Assembly: GCA_030426865.1 (NCBI GenBank)
Contig: JAUHXN010000062.1
Location: 1 to 11,542, forward strand
DNA: 11,542 nt
Source: a bacterium
GTDB lineage: Bacteria; Bacteroidota; Ignavibacteria; Kapaibacteriales; UBA2268
Reading direction: 5' to 3'
Shown: in pieces, positions 1 through 7,218 of the stretch
Numbering within the stretch: position 1 is the stretch's first letter
Layout: each line of letters opens with the position of its first letter
Made by a program: the position numbers and the translations under genes
Notes under the pieces: model-generated
The model's database searches: none
Told to the model about the DNA's origin: nothing
The model's input: the letters and a program-made list of their open reading frames with translations, nothing else

Positions 1-1416
1 ATTATCTCTATTATTTTTTATGGCTTTTATTCCAGCAATTTGAGATTCACGTACTTGAACATTATCTACTTCAAGTATATCGAACTCATAGTTATCTTCA
101 ACTTTATATTTGTTGATAGCCACGATTGTCTCTTCACCCGAATCAATGCGGGCTTGCTTTTTAGCAGCAGCTTCTTCTATTTTTAATTTCGGCATTCCCG
201 ACTCTATTGCTTTTGCCATTCCCCCGAGTTGCTCTATTTCCATTATCAAATCCCAGGCTTTATCGTAAAGCTCTTTAGTCAGAGTTTCAACGTAATAAGA
301 TCCGCCAAATGGGTCTATGAAATCAGTGATTCCAGTTTCGTTTTGTAATATCAATTGAGTATTTCTTGCAATCCTAGCACTCGAATCTGTAGGTAAAGCT
401 ATAGCTTCGTCAAATGAATTAGTGTGCAGAGATTGTGTATGGCCTATAGCTGCAGCCATTGCTTCAATGGTTGTTCTAGCTATATTGTTAAGTGGGTCTT
501 GCTCTGTCAAACTCCAACCAGATGTTTGGCTATGAGTTCTCAATGACATAGATCGCTCATTTTTAGGGTCAAATTGCTTAATTAACTGTGCCCAGATTAA
601 TCTACCAGCTCTCATTTTAGCTACTTCTGTGAAAAAATTCATCCCTATACCCCAAAAGAATGAAATTCGAGGAGCAAAGTCATCTACTGAAAGTCCAGCT
701 TTTATACCAGCTCTGATATATTCTAATCCGTCAGCTAAAGTGTATGCTAGCTCAATGTCTGCTGTCCCACCAGCTTCTTGTATATGATACCCACTAACAG
801 AAATTGAATTAAAATTCGGCATATTTTTACTTGTATATTCGAATATATCCGAGATAATTCTCATCGACATTTTAGGAGGATATATGTAAGTGTTTCTCAC
901 CAGATATTCTTTTAGGATGTCATTCTGTATTGTTCCACTTAGTTGTTCAGGTCTAACACCAGATTCTATTGCGGCTGCAATATAGAACGCCATTATAGGT
1001 ATTACTGCTCCATTCATAGTCATAGAGACAGATATACTATCGAGTGGAATATCTTTGAATAGAACTTTCATATCTTCGATACTATCTATTGCTACGCCTG
1101 CTTTTCCAACATCACCTTCTACTCTTGGATTGTCACTATCATATCCTCTGTGAGTAGCTAGGTCAAATGCAACCGATAACCCTTTTTGACCGGCTTTAAG
1201 ATTCCTACGATAAAACGCATTACTCTCTTCGGCAGTCGAAAACCCAGCATATTGTCTGATAGTCCACGCTCTTCCCAAATACATAGTATGATATGGGCCA
1301 CGTAAATATGGAGGAATTCCAGATGAAAAGTCTTGTAGTTTATTATCTCTAATATCTTCAGAACTAAATTTCTCTTTTAACTCTATTCCTTCTAGTGTAG
1401 TGAAATTCTTAGCCAT
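1..1416 (-). CDS. mutB: Methylmalonyl-CoA mutase large (catalytic) subunit, C-terminus cut by window edge
   Basis: This enzyme interconverts succinyl-CoA and (R)-methylmalonyl-CoA with adenosylcobalamin, linking propionate metabolism to the TCA cycle in the cytoplasm. The window holds the first 472 codons, which I translated directly, with no in-frame stop to the edge. They cover the substrate-binding TIM barrel. The family signature RQYAGFSTAEESN lies at residues 54-66. Tyr56, Arg174 and Tyr210-His211 (in SGYHIQEAG) correspond to Tyr89, Arg207 and Tyr243-His244 of the Propionibacterium enzyme at a constant offset of 33. Family members are about 700 residues long, so the cobalamin-binding domain with its DxHxxG motif should lie left of the window. 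The ATG follows the mutA stop by one base and has a GGGAG ribosome site six bases upstream. All catalytic residues that can be checked are intact. Some databases call the large subunit mutA or scpA. Confidence 0.97.
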   Translation of the reverse strand, partial: MAKNFTTLEGIELKEKFSSEDIRDNKLQDFSSGIPPYLRGPYHTMYLGRAWTIRQYAGFSTAEESNAFYRRNLKAGQKGLSVAFDLATHRGYDSDNPRVEGDVGKAGVAIDSIEDMKVLFKDIPLDSISVSMTMNGAVIPIMAFYIAAAIESGVRPEQLSGTIQNDILKEYLVRNTYIYPPKMSMRIISDIFEYTSKNMPNFNSISVSGYHIQEAGGTADIELAYTLADGLEYIRAGIKAGLSVDDFAPRISFFWGIGMNFFTEVAKMRAGRLIWAQLIKQFDPKNERSMSLRTHSQTSGWSLTEQDPLNNIARTTIEAMAAAIGHTQSLHTNSFDEAIALPTDSSARIARNTQLILQNETGITDFIDPFGGSYYVETLTKELYDKAWDLIMEIEQLGGMAKAIESGMPKLKIEEAAAKKQARIDSGEETIVAINKYKVEDNYEFDILEVDNVQVRESQIAGIKAIKNNRDN

Positions 1417-1417
1417 T

Positions 1418-2650
1418 TTATACTCCCACTTCTAGTTTAATTATCACTGTATCTATATTATTAAGTATAGAAGAATTATCGAATTCAGTAATATTAGCAA
1501 TATTGTAGTCAGTTAACATATTTTTTAATATTCTCTCTATGTCACTATTTCCATTTACTATAACTAAATCAGGGTCAAATAATTTGATTGCGTTAAAGGC
1601 ATCTTCTACTAACTCAAATTGACTACTTACTTGAAATGGTATATTATATGTATTCAAAGCCATTAATAAAGAATCTTGATTTGTACTCTTTTCAGTGAAA
1701 TTAGCTAAGTAAACTTTAGGATTGATATTGTCTATAGCCGATTTACGTGTTTCAAACTCGGCAATATTACTGGTGCTATTTATCTCGATTTCAGCTAGAC
1801 TATCTTTCTTATTCTGATAAATGTTTACTCCGATTATCTTCTTCTTTTGTGAGTTTAATAATGATAACTGTTGTTCTTTATAATCATTACACTTTTTTAA
1901 TATCAACTCTTTAATTATATTTTCAGAATCAAGATTAGAAATTTCTTCATTTATTTCGTTTACGGAATTGACAAAATCTGCTGTAAGGTTTTCAATTAGA
2001 TATGACCCAAAGAGAGGGTCTTTTACATTAGATAGATAGCTTTCTTCATTCAATAGCAATAGGATATTATCAGTAATTCTATTTCCAAATTCATCATTCT
2101 CTCTTAAGTAATTATAAGGGAGTAAATTCACCTTGTCAGCTCCACCTATTATGGCAGACATTGCCTCTGTTGTAAGTCTTATCAAGTTATTCTCTACGTC
2201 CGAATAAGACTTGTTGTATAAACTGCTATTTGCAATTATAGCAATATCTTCTCTTCCCAAGTCAGATAGTATATGTCTGATAGCTCTAAATTTAGCAATA
2301 GATAAAAAGAAATTCGGATCTATACGTACATTAATTTGTTCATTCTTTTCTGAATTCTTAATTAAGTAAACTAAAACAGCAACTTCTAAATCTGACTCAC
2401 AGGGCAAATCTGTCCAATTGTCTAATGAGTAAATTTTATTTTTTGGGAATTTTTCAGTAAAGCTCAAATCAAATGCTTTAGTTACTTGACTTCTATCATA
2501 AATAGATTTTATAGTTATTTTGGAGCTAAGTTTCTTAGTCAATAATGAATCTATATCATTATTTTTAAGCGTTGATTGAGCGGCAATTTTCCAACTTTCA
2601 AAATCTATAGTTTGGAATTCCGAATGAATTTTTTCTTTTAAATTTTCCAT
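1418..2650 (-). CDS. mutA: Methylmalonyl-CoA mutase small (non-catalytic) subunit, short form
   Basis: Predicted partner of the large subunit encoded next. In the known heterodimer this chain has the same fold but binds no cobalamin and supports the catalytic subunit. The N-terminus has the family pattern around FESWKIAAQSTLK (residues 17-29). The best-conserved stretch is residues 169-230, with GGADKVNLLPY, FGNRITDNILLLLNEE and DPLFGSYLIENLT, matching the late barrel strands of mutases. From about residue 311 (PKVYLANFTE) to the end there is a remnant of the flavodoxin-like B12 domain without DxHxxG. At 410 residues it is much shorter than the roughly 620-640 of actinobacterial MutA, with shortening in both barrel and C-terminus. 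The ATG start is preceded by only a weak GAG. It is immediately followed by mutB, so the two are almost certainly co-transcribed. The identification is firm from context and barrel motifs, although sequence conservation is low. Confidence 0.92.
   Translation of the reverse strand: MENLKEKIHSEFQTIDFESWKIAAQSTLKNNDIDSLLTKKLSSKITIKSIYDRSQVTKAFDLSFTEKFPKNKIYSLDNWTDLPCESDLEVAVLVYLIKNSEKNEQINVRIDPNFFLSIAKFRAIRHILSDLGREDIAIIANSSLYNKSYSDVENNLIRLTTEAMSAIIGGADKVNLLPYNYLRENDEFGNRITDNILLLLNEESYLSNVKDPLFGSYLIENLTADFVNSVNEINEEISNLDSENIIKELILKKCNDYKEQQLSLLNSQKKKIIGVNIYQNKKDSLAEIEINSTSNIAEFETRKSAIDNINPKVYLANFTEKSTNQDSLLMALNTYNIPFQVSSQFELVEDAFNAIKLFDPDLVIVNGNSDIERILKNMLTDYNIANITEFDNSSILNNIDTVIIKLEVGV
1423..1427 (-). 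promoter_or_regulatory. Ribosome binding site of mutB inside the end of mutA
   Basis: On the minus strand GGGAG sits six bases before the mutB ATG and lies within the last codons of mutA (GTG GGA GTA TAA). One base separates the mutA stop from the mutB start, an arrangement typical of translational coupling that would help keep the two subunits equimolar. It is a clear Shine-Dalgarno-like site in a window where most starts have weak ones. Confidence 0.7.
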
Positions 2651-2662
2651 AATTTTTATCTC

Positions 2663-2698
2663 AAAAAAAAAGCATACTAATTAAATAAGTATGCTTTT
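2663..2698 (-). terminator. Intrinsic terminator between queA and mutA
   Basis: A perfect 11-bp inverted repeat (AAAAGCATACT at 2668-2678, AGTATGCTTTT at 2688-2698) encloses a 9-base loop. Read on the minus strand, the stem runs directly into an uninterrupted run of nine T residues ending at 2663. This is the classical form of a Rho-independent terminator. It lies 30 bases after the queA stop and is in the right orientation to end that transcript. The U-tract ends only 12 bases before the mutA start, so it may instead, or also, act in the mutAB leader. The plus-strand side has a poorer T-tract interrupted by CG. Confidence 0.8.
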
Positions 2699-2728
2699 CG
2701 TATTTTCAAATATCAATATTAGTTTTCA

Positions 2729-3781
2729 CTATTTAGGTGTTCTAAAAAGAATAGCATCACCGTAAGCTAATAGTCTATAATCATTTTTAACAGCATGTTT
2801 GTAAGCTTCAAAAGTTTGCTTTTTACCACCAAATGCACAAGACACAAGTATTTGTGGAGATGCAGGATAGTGGAAATTAGTCAAAAAATCAGTTACAATC
2901 TGGAAATCATAGTGTGGATAAATGAACTTATCAGTCCATCCTTTGTTAGGTTTTACTGATCCTGTTGTTAATACAGAAGCTTCCAGCGCTCTAACAACAC
3001 TAGTTCCAACACCAAATATACGTTTGTTAGATTTCAAAGACTTATTAATTAACTCTGCAGAAGCTCTTGGTATTTCAAAATACTCACTATACATTCTGTG
3101 TTTAGTTAAGTCTTCAACGTCTATTGTCTCGAAAACACCTTGACCTATAGTAAGATTAACATAGGCAATTCTAACACCTTTTTCTTCTATTTTCTTTAGC
3201 ATTTCTTCAGTAAAGTGAAGCCCAGCAGAAGGAGGTGCTATAGATTGCAAATGATCGTCATTACAAAATACAGTTTGATATGTAGCTTTGTCTATTTGGG
3301 CAGTATCTCTGTCGATATAATCAGGAATCGGCATCTCACCAATTTTCTCTATCTCGTCAAAAAGATTACCATCGTAAGAAAAACGAACAGTTCTACCTCT
3401 AGAAGTAGTATTGTCGATTACTTCACAGTAGAATCTATTATCATCAAAATATATTTTATTTCCGATTCTTACTTTTCTTGCTGGCTCTACCATTACATCC
3501 CAAAGCCTTTCTTCGCTTTTGAGCTCTCTAAGTAATAAGACCTCTATTTTAGCATTAGTCTTTTCTTTATTGCCAAATAATCTAGCAGGAAATACTTTAG
3601 TATCATTCAATACTAGACAATCTCCTTTACTTAATTCGCTTAATATGTCAGTGAACATTTTGTCTTTTAACTTTCCAGTTTCTCTGTCCATTACTAACAT
3701 TTTAGAAGAATCCCGTGGATCTGCAGGAAACTTAGCTATTGATTTTTTAGGTAAATCATACTTAAATGACGATAACTTCAT
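2729..3781 (-). CDS. queA: S-adenosylmethionine:tRNA ribosyltransferase-isomerase
   Basis: QueA moves the ribose of S-adenosylmethionine onto 7-aminomethyl-7-deazaguanine at tRNA position 34, making epoxyqueuosine in the cytoplasm. The 350-residue length is usual for the family. Family blocks appear in order: DPRDSSKML (21-29), LNDTKVFPARL (58-68), EPARKVRIG (99-107), APPSAGLHFTEEML (182-195), HRMYSE (228-233), VGTSVVRALE (258-267) and the C-terminal block TDKFIYP to TNFHYP (283-306) followed by the YGDAILF motif. The open frame can be extended by one TTG codon to 3784, but the adjacent ATG at 3779-3781 is the better start. It is separated from htpG by 70 bases containing a candidate promoter octamer. 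A strong terminator follows the gene. Two family blocks carry unusual residues, noted among the findings. No other queuosine gene is in view. Confidence 0.96.
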   Translation of the reverse strand: MKLSSFKYDLPKKSIAKFPADPRDSSKMLVMDRETGKLKDKMFTDILSELSKGDCLVLNDTKVFPARLFGNKEKTNAKIEVLLLRELKSEERLWDVMVEPARKVRIGNKIYFDDNRFYCEVIDNTTSRGRTVRFSYDGNLFDEIEKIGEMPIPDYIDRDTAQIDKATYQTVFCNDDHLQSIAPPSAGLHFTEEMLKKIEEKGVRIAYVNLTIGQGVFETIDVEDLTKHRMYSEYFEIPRASAELINKSLKSNKRIFGVGTSVVRALEASVLTTGSVKPNKGWTDKFIYPHYDFQIVTDFLTNFHYPASPQILVSCAFGGKKQTFEAYKHAVKNDYRLLAYGDAILFRTPK

Positions 3782-3823
3782 CAATTTGGGGACCTATTGG
3801 TTAATTGCGAATTGAAACAATTA

Positions 3824-3831
3824 CAAAAATA
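3824..3831 (-). promoter_or_regulatory. Candidate Bacteroidota -7 promoter element for queA
   Basis: On the minus strand the octamer TATTTTTG matches the Bacteroidota housekeeping sigma consensus TAnnTTTG exactly. It lies in the htpG-queA gap, its downstream edge 42 bases before the queA ATG. I see no good TTG/TTTG -33 element at the usual distance, and the region is AT-rich, so chance matches are likely. The similar placement of the element before the 7219-9855 gene gives modest support. Confidence 0.35.
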
Positions 3832-3851
3832 CAAATTATTTATAACTTTTA

Positions 3852-5699
3852 CTAATTAGTATTTGCTTCTATCAAATCATAAACTTTAGCGACGTAGTCA
3901 GTTGGATTCTTAAGCTCACCTTCTATCAATAAAGCACTGCCATAAAGTTGCTCTACTATATTCTTGAAATTGTCATCTGTACCGTTCTTATCTAGATAAG
4001 CAGTCAAATTCTTTAATATGTTATGATTTAAATTAACTTCAAATACTTTTTTAGCTCCTTCGAAATTCTTATCCATCATCTTCATCATTCGCTCTGTTTG
4101 AGCATCCATACCATCCTTCCCAGCTACTATAGTACATGGTGAGTCGACTAATCTTTTAGATTCTTTTACATCAGCTACTTTATCGCCTAATATATCTTTG
4201 ATAGCCGCTACTAATTTGTCTGATTCTTTGTTTTCTTCATTTTCAGTTTTTTCATCATTATCAAATTCAGCTTTGTCTATTGAAATTAACTCATATTCTT
4301 CATATTTATAAAGTTGAGGAATAACGAAAGAATCAATCGGGTCAGTTAAAAATATTACTTCAATATCATTTTTGTTAAAGTATTCCAAATTCGGATTACG
4401 TTTTGCTGATTCTAAATTTTCAGCACTTAGATAGTAAATTTTCTTAGCTTCTTTATCAGCTAGTTCTATGTATTGATCAAACGAAGTTAACTCATCTCGT
4501 TTTGAAGTTTGGAATCTAAGTAGTTTCGAAAGTCTTTCTCTATTACTGAAATCTGAGTTCAAACCAGTTTTCAGCATTGTACCGAATTCATTGTAGAATG
4601 TGTTATATTTCTCAATATCTTTTTTTGCCCATGTTTCAAATTCACTTAGTATCTTACCTGTAATTATATTTTTTATCTTTGCCATTACAGGTGAGTGTTG
4701 AGTTACTTCTCTCGATACATTGAGTGGTAAATCAGAAGTGTCGATTACTCCTTTACAAAAACGAAGGTAATCAGGTAATAACCAATCAGCATTGTCCTGA
4801 ATAAATACTTTATTCGTATATAAGTGTAATGTTGTACGAAAATCATCTGCAAACATATTCATAGGGGCTTTTGAAGGGAAGAATACCAATGATTTGAAAC
4901 TGACTACACCTTCTAAATCTAAATGAATATAATCGAAAGGGTCTTGATAATCGTTTGAGATAAACTTATAGAATTCATTAGCTTCTTCTTGAGTGATTTC
5001 TGATTTAGATTTTTGCCAAATTGCATCTACAGTGTTTATCTCTTCACCATTAAGGTATATTGGGTACTCTATGAAATTAGAATACTTCTTTAATATAGCT
5101 CTTACTCTTGCTTCAGTTGCAAATTCTTTGTATTCATCTTTCAACTTGAAGTATATCTGAGTACCTCTGTCTTCTTTTTTAACTTCCGTAATTTCAAATT
5201 TTTCGTCGCCCTTACTAGTCCATTTATAACCCACAGAGCCTTCTTCATAATTGCGTGTTTTTACACTAACCTTATCAGTTACCATATAGACTGAGTAGAA
5301 TCCAACCCCGAATTGTCCAATTAGACTACCATCAGCTTTATCTTTTCCTTTTTTCAACTGAGCTAAAAACTCAGATGTACCAGATTTTGCGACAGTACCT
5401 AGTTGGTTTATCAAATCATCTTTTGTCATACCCAGACCAGTATCACTAATAGAGAAAGTCTGCTTTTCTTCGTCTATTTTTATATCTATTCGTAATTCTT
5501 TATCTGGCTGATATACATATTTTTCAGTAAGTTTTTTAAATCTAATTTTATTTAATGCGTCTGATGAATTAGAAACTAATTCTCTTATGAAAACTTCTGG
5601 ATGTGTGTATAGAGAATGAGCAATCAGTTGTAATAATTGCTTCATTTCTGCTTTATATTCAAAAGTTTCCTTAATTTGTTTTTTAGTTTGTGTAGTCAT
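3852..5699 (-). CDS. htpG: Hsp90-family molecular chaperone HtpG
   Basis: An ATP-dependent cytoplasmic dimeric chaperone that helps client proteins fold under heat and other stress. The 615-residue length is normal for bacterial HtpG. The N-terminal GHKL ATPase domain shows FIRELVSNSSDALNK (37-51) with Glu40 as the probable catalytic base and Asn44 for Mg-ATP. DTGLGM (86-91) holds the adenine-binding Asp86, and IGQFGVGFYSVYMV (127-140) forms the glycine-rich ATP lid region. The middle domain carries LPLNVSRE with the conserved Arg330. The C-terminal dimerisation domain includes the Met-rich segment near MMKMMDKNFEG and the VNLNHNI motif. An acidic, Glu/Asn-rich linker precedes the C-terminal domain. 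The ATG at 5697-5699 is preceded by a weak GAG. The gene is divergent from dacB across about 49 bases. I see no CIRCE (HrcA) inverted repeat there, so heat-shock control cannot be read from the sequence. Confidence 0.98.
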   Translation of the reverse strand: MTTQTKKQIKETFEYKAEMKQLLQLIAHSLYTHPEVFIRELVSNSSDALNKIRFKKLTEKYVYQPDKELRIDIKIDEEKQTFSISDTGLGMTKDDLINQLGTVAKSGTSEFLAQLKKGKDKADGSLIGQFGVGFYSVYMVTDKVSVKTRNYEEGSVGYKWTSKGDEKFEITEVKKEDRGTQIYFKLKDEYKEFATEARVRAILKKYSNFIEYPIYLNGEEINTVDAIWQKSKSEITQEEANEFYKFISNDYQDPFDYIHLDLEGVVSFKSLVFFPSKAPMNMFADDFRTTLHLYTNKVFIQDNADWLLPDYLRFCKGVIDTSDLPLNVSREVTQHSPVMAKIKNIITGKILSEFETWAKKDIEKYNTFYNEFGTMLKTGLNSDFSNRERLSKLLRFQTSKRDELTSFDQYIELADKEAKKIYYLSAENLESAKRNPNLEYFNKNDIEVIFLTDPIDSFVIPQLYKYEEYELISIDKAEFDNDEKTENEENKESDKLVAAIKDILGDKVADVKESKRLVDSPCTIVAGKDGMDAQTERMMKMMDKNFEGAKKVFEVNLNHNILKNLTAYLDKNGTDDNFKNIVEQLYGSALLIEGELKNPTDYVAKVYDLIEANTN

Positions 5700-5748
5700 A
5701 GCTCAACATTATTTTTATTTTTACAAAATTTCATTTCTAAAAGACGTG

Positions 5749-7218
5749 ATGATGATTAGATTATTGATTATTTTTTTGTTTGCTAATGCATTTATTTTAG
5801 CAAAGCCAAATGTAGAAAAATACAATGCCCTTGCTAAGGATATTGATGAGCTAATTCGTACTAAAAAAATAGATAATGCTCAAGTGGGTATCAGCATCTA
5901 TTCTATAGATAGAAATAAATCAGTTTACTCTCTTAATCCACAACAAAACTTTGTTCCTGCATCAACTGTCAAACTATTGACCACTTCTGCAGCTATCCAT
6001 TATCTAGGGAAAAATTTTACATATAATAGTAAGTTATATCTAGATGGAAAAATAGAAGAGAATGGGGAATTCACCGGTAATATCATTATTCGTGGTTTTG
6101 GTGACCCGACGTTATCACTTGAATTCTACAAGTCCGAGAACATTATATTTGACGATTGGGTATCAAAACTAGACAGTTTGGGTATTAAATCAATAAAAGG
6201 TAATATAATTGGAGATGATAATTACTTCGATGATAATTACTATCCCTCTGGATGGGCTTGGGACGATATGAAGTATTCTTATTCTGCACAAGTAGGTGCA
6301 CTGAATATATTTAATAATTCTATTGTAGCTAAAATTACTTCAGCCGATAAAAGAAATGAGATATCAAAAATCAAATTAGTTCCCAATTCGGATTTTGTTC
6401 GCATAGTAAATAATGTGAGAACTGGTTCCGAATCTGGTGTTAATGAGATTTCTTTTGAAAGAGATGCTGTAACTAATTTCTTCGAATTCTTTGGTAGCAT
6501 TCCGTTTGATCCAATAAAGAAAGATACTATTTCTGAGGAAATTTCAATTGATAATCCTACTCTTTATTTTTTAAGTAATTTTAGTGATCATTTGCGACAT
6601 TTTAATATCAGATTCAAAGGAGCTTTGATTGATATAGATGATTGGAATGAGACACCTGTTTACTTCAAGATCAACCAAGTGTTTGATAAACAATCCGTTA
6701 CTTTGGAAGAAATAATAGAGTTTGTGAATAGAAAAAGTAATAATCTAACAGCTGAAGTTCTACTTAAGACTATAGGTAAAGAAAATGGGGGAGATGGTAG
6801 CTTTTCTTCTGGGGTTAAATTAGTAGAGAAGTTTATAAAGAATTTCTACGAAGAGGATGACTATAATCTTGTTGATGGTTCAGGTCTATCAAGATTAAAT
6901 TATCTTTCACCAAATTTGATGACTAATTTACTTAGATATATTTATAAGTCTGATGACAGATCATCAATTATTAATTCGTTAGCTCAACCTGGTAAACCAG
7001 GGACGCTCGAGAGAAGAATAAAAAACTCCATAGCACAAAACCGTGTATTTGCTAAAACCGGCTCTATGAATGGAGTTTCAAATATTTCTGGTTATGTTGT
7101 TTCAGCTAGTGGTGATACTTTTGTTGTAAACTTATTTTTTAATAATTTTACTGCTCCACAAGCAGAAATAAATAATCTTCAAGACCTTATAATAATGCGT
7201 CTTGCTTCATTTGAGTAA
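5749..7218 (+). CDS. dacB: D-alanyl-D-alanine carboxypeptidase/endopeptidase, PBP4 family (peptidase S13)
   Basis: A periplasmic serine peptidase that trims the terminal D-Ala of peptidoglycan stem peptides and/or cuts D-Ala-mDAP cross-links. Counting from ATG 5749 (489 residues), all three penicillin-binding motifs are present. They are the nucleophile motif STVK (Ser72, Lys75), SNN (Ser330 to Asn332) and KTG (Lys436 to Gly438). The gap of about 255 residues between the first two motifs is the hallmark of the S13 class, which carries extra domains inserted there. An N-terminal signal peptide is clear, with Arg-Leu, a hydrophobic run IIFLFANAFILA and a likely cleavage after Ala. GTG 5746, ATG 5749 and ATG 5752 lie in tandem, and the purine-rich AAAAGA at 5739-5744 fits either ATG, so the start is uncertain by one or two codons. 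The stop touches the stop of the opposite-strand neighbour. Confidence 0.95.
   Translation: MMIRLLIIFLFANAFILAKPNVEKYNALAKDIDELIRTKKIDNAQVGISIYSIDRNKSVYSLNPQQNFVPASTVKLLTTSAAIHYLGKNFTYNSKLYLDGKIEENGEFTGNIIIRGFGDPTLSLEFYKSENIIFDDWVSKLDSLGIKSIKGNIIGDDNYFDDNYYPSGWAWDDMKYSYSAQVGALNIFNNSIVAKITSADKRNEISKIKLVPNSDFVRIVNNVRTGSESGVNEISFERDAVTNFFEFFGSIPFDPIKKDTISEEISIDNPTLYFLSNFSDHLRHFNIRFKGALIDIDDWNETPVYFKINQVFDKQSVTLEEIIEFVNRKSNNLTAEVLLKTIGKENGGDGSFSSGVKLVEKFIKNFYEEDDYNLVDGSGLSRLNYLSPNLMTNLLRYIYKSDDRSSIINSLAQPGKPGTLERRIKNSIAQNRVFAKTGSMNGVSNISGYVVSASGDTFVVNLFFNNFTAPQAEINNLQDLIIMRLASFE

Noticed and set aside
2651..2728. Cobalamin riboswitch ahead of the B12-dependent mutase operon
   Set aside because: The gap is only 78 bases, much of it hairpin, far too short for a cobalamin aptamer, and no B12-box-like sequence is visible.
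2922..3815. Plus-strand open frames opposite queA
   Set aside because: queA is fully supported by family motifs on the other strand; these frames have no recognisable domain or ribosome site.
5700..5748. CIRCE-type heat-shock operator or clear promoters in the htpG-dacB gap
   Set aside because: No 9-bp CIRCE arms are present. The best minus-strand octamer (AAATTTTG at 5724-5731) misses the consensus and has no -33 partner, so no site is called.
6279..6500. Minus-strand open frame inside dacB
   Set aside because: It overlaps the conserved PBP4 coding frame, is short and has no domain signal.
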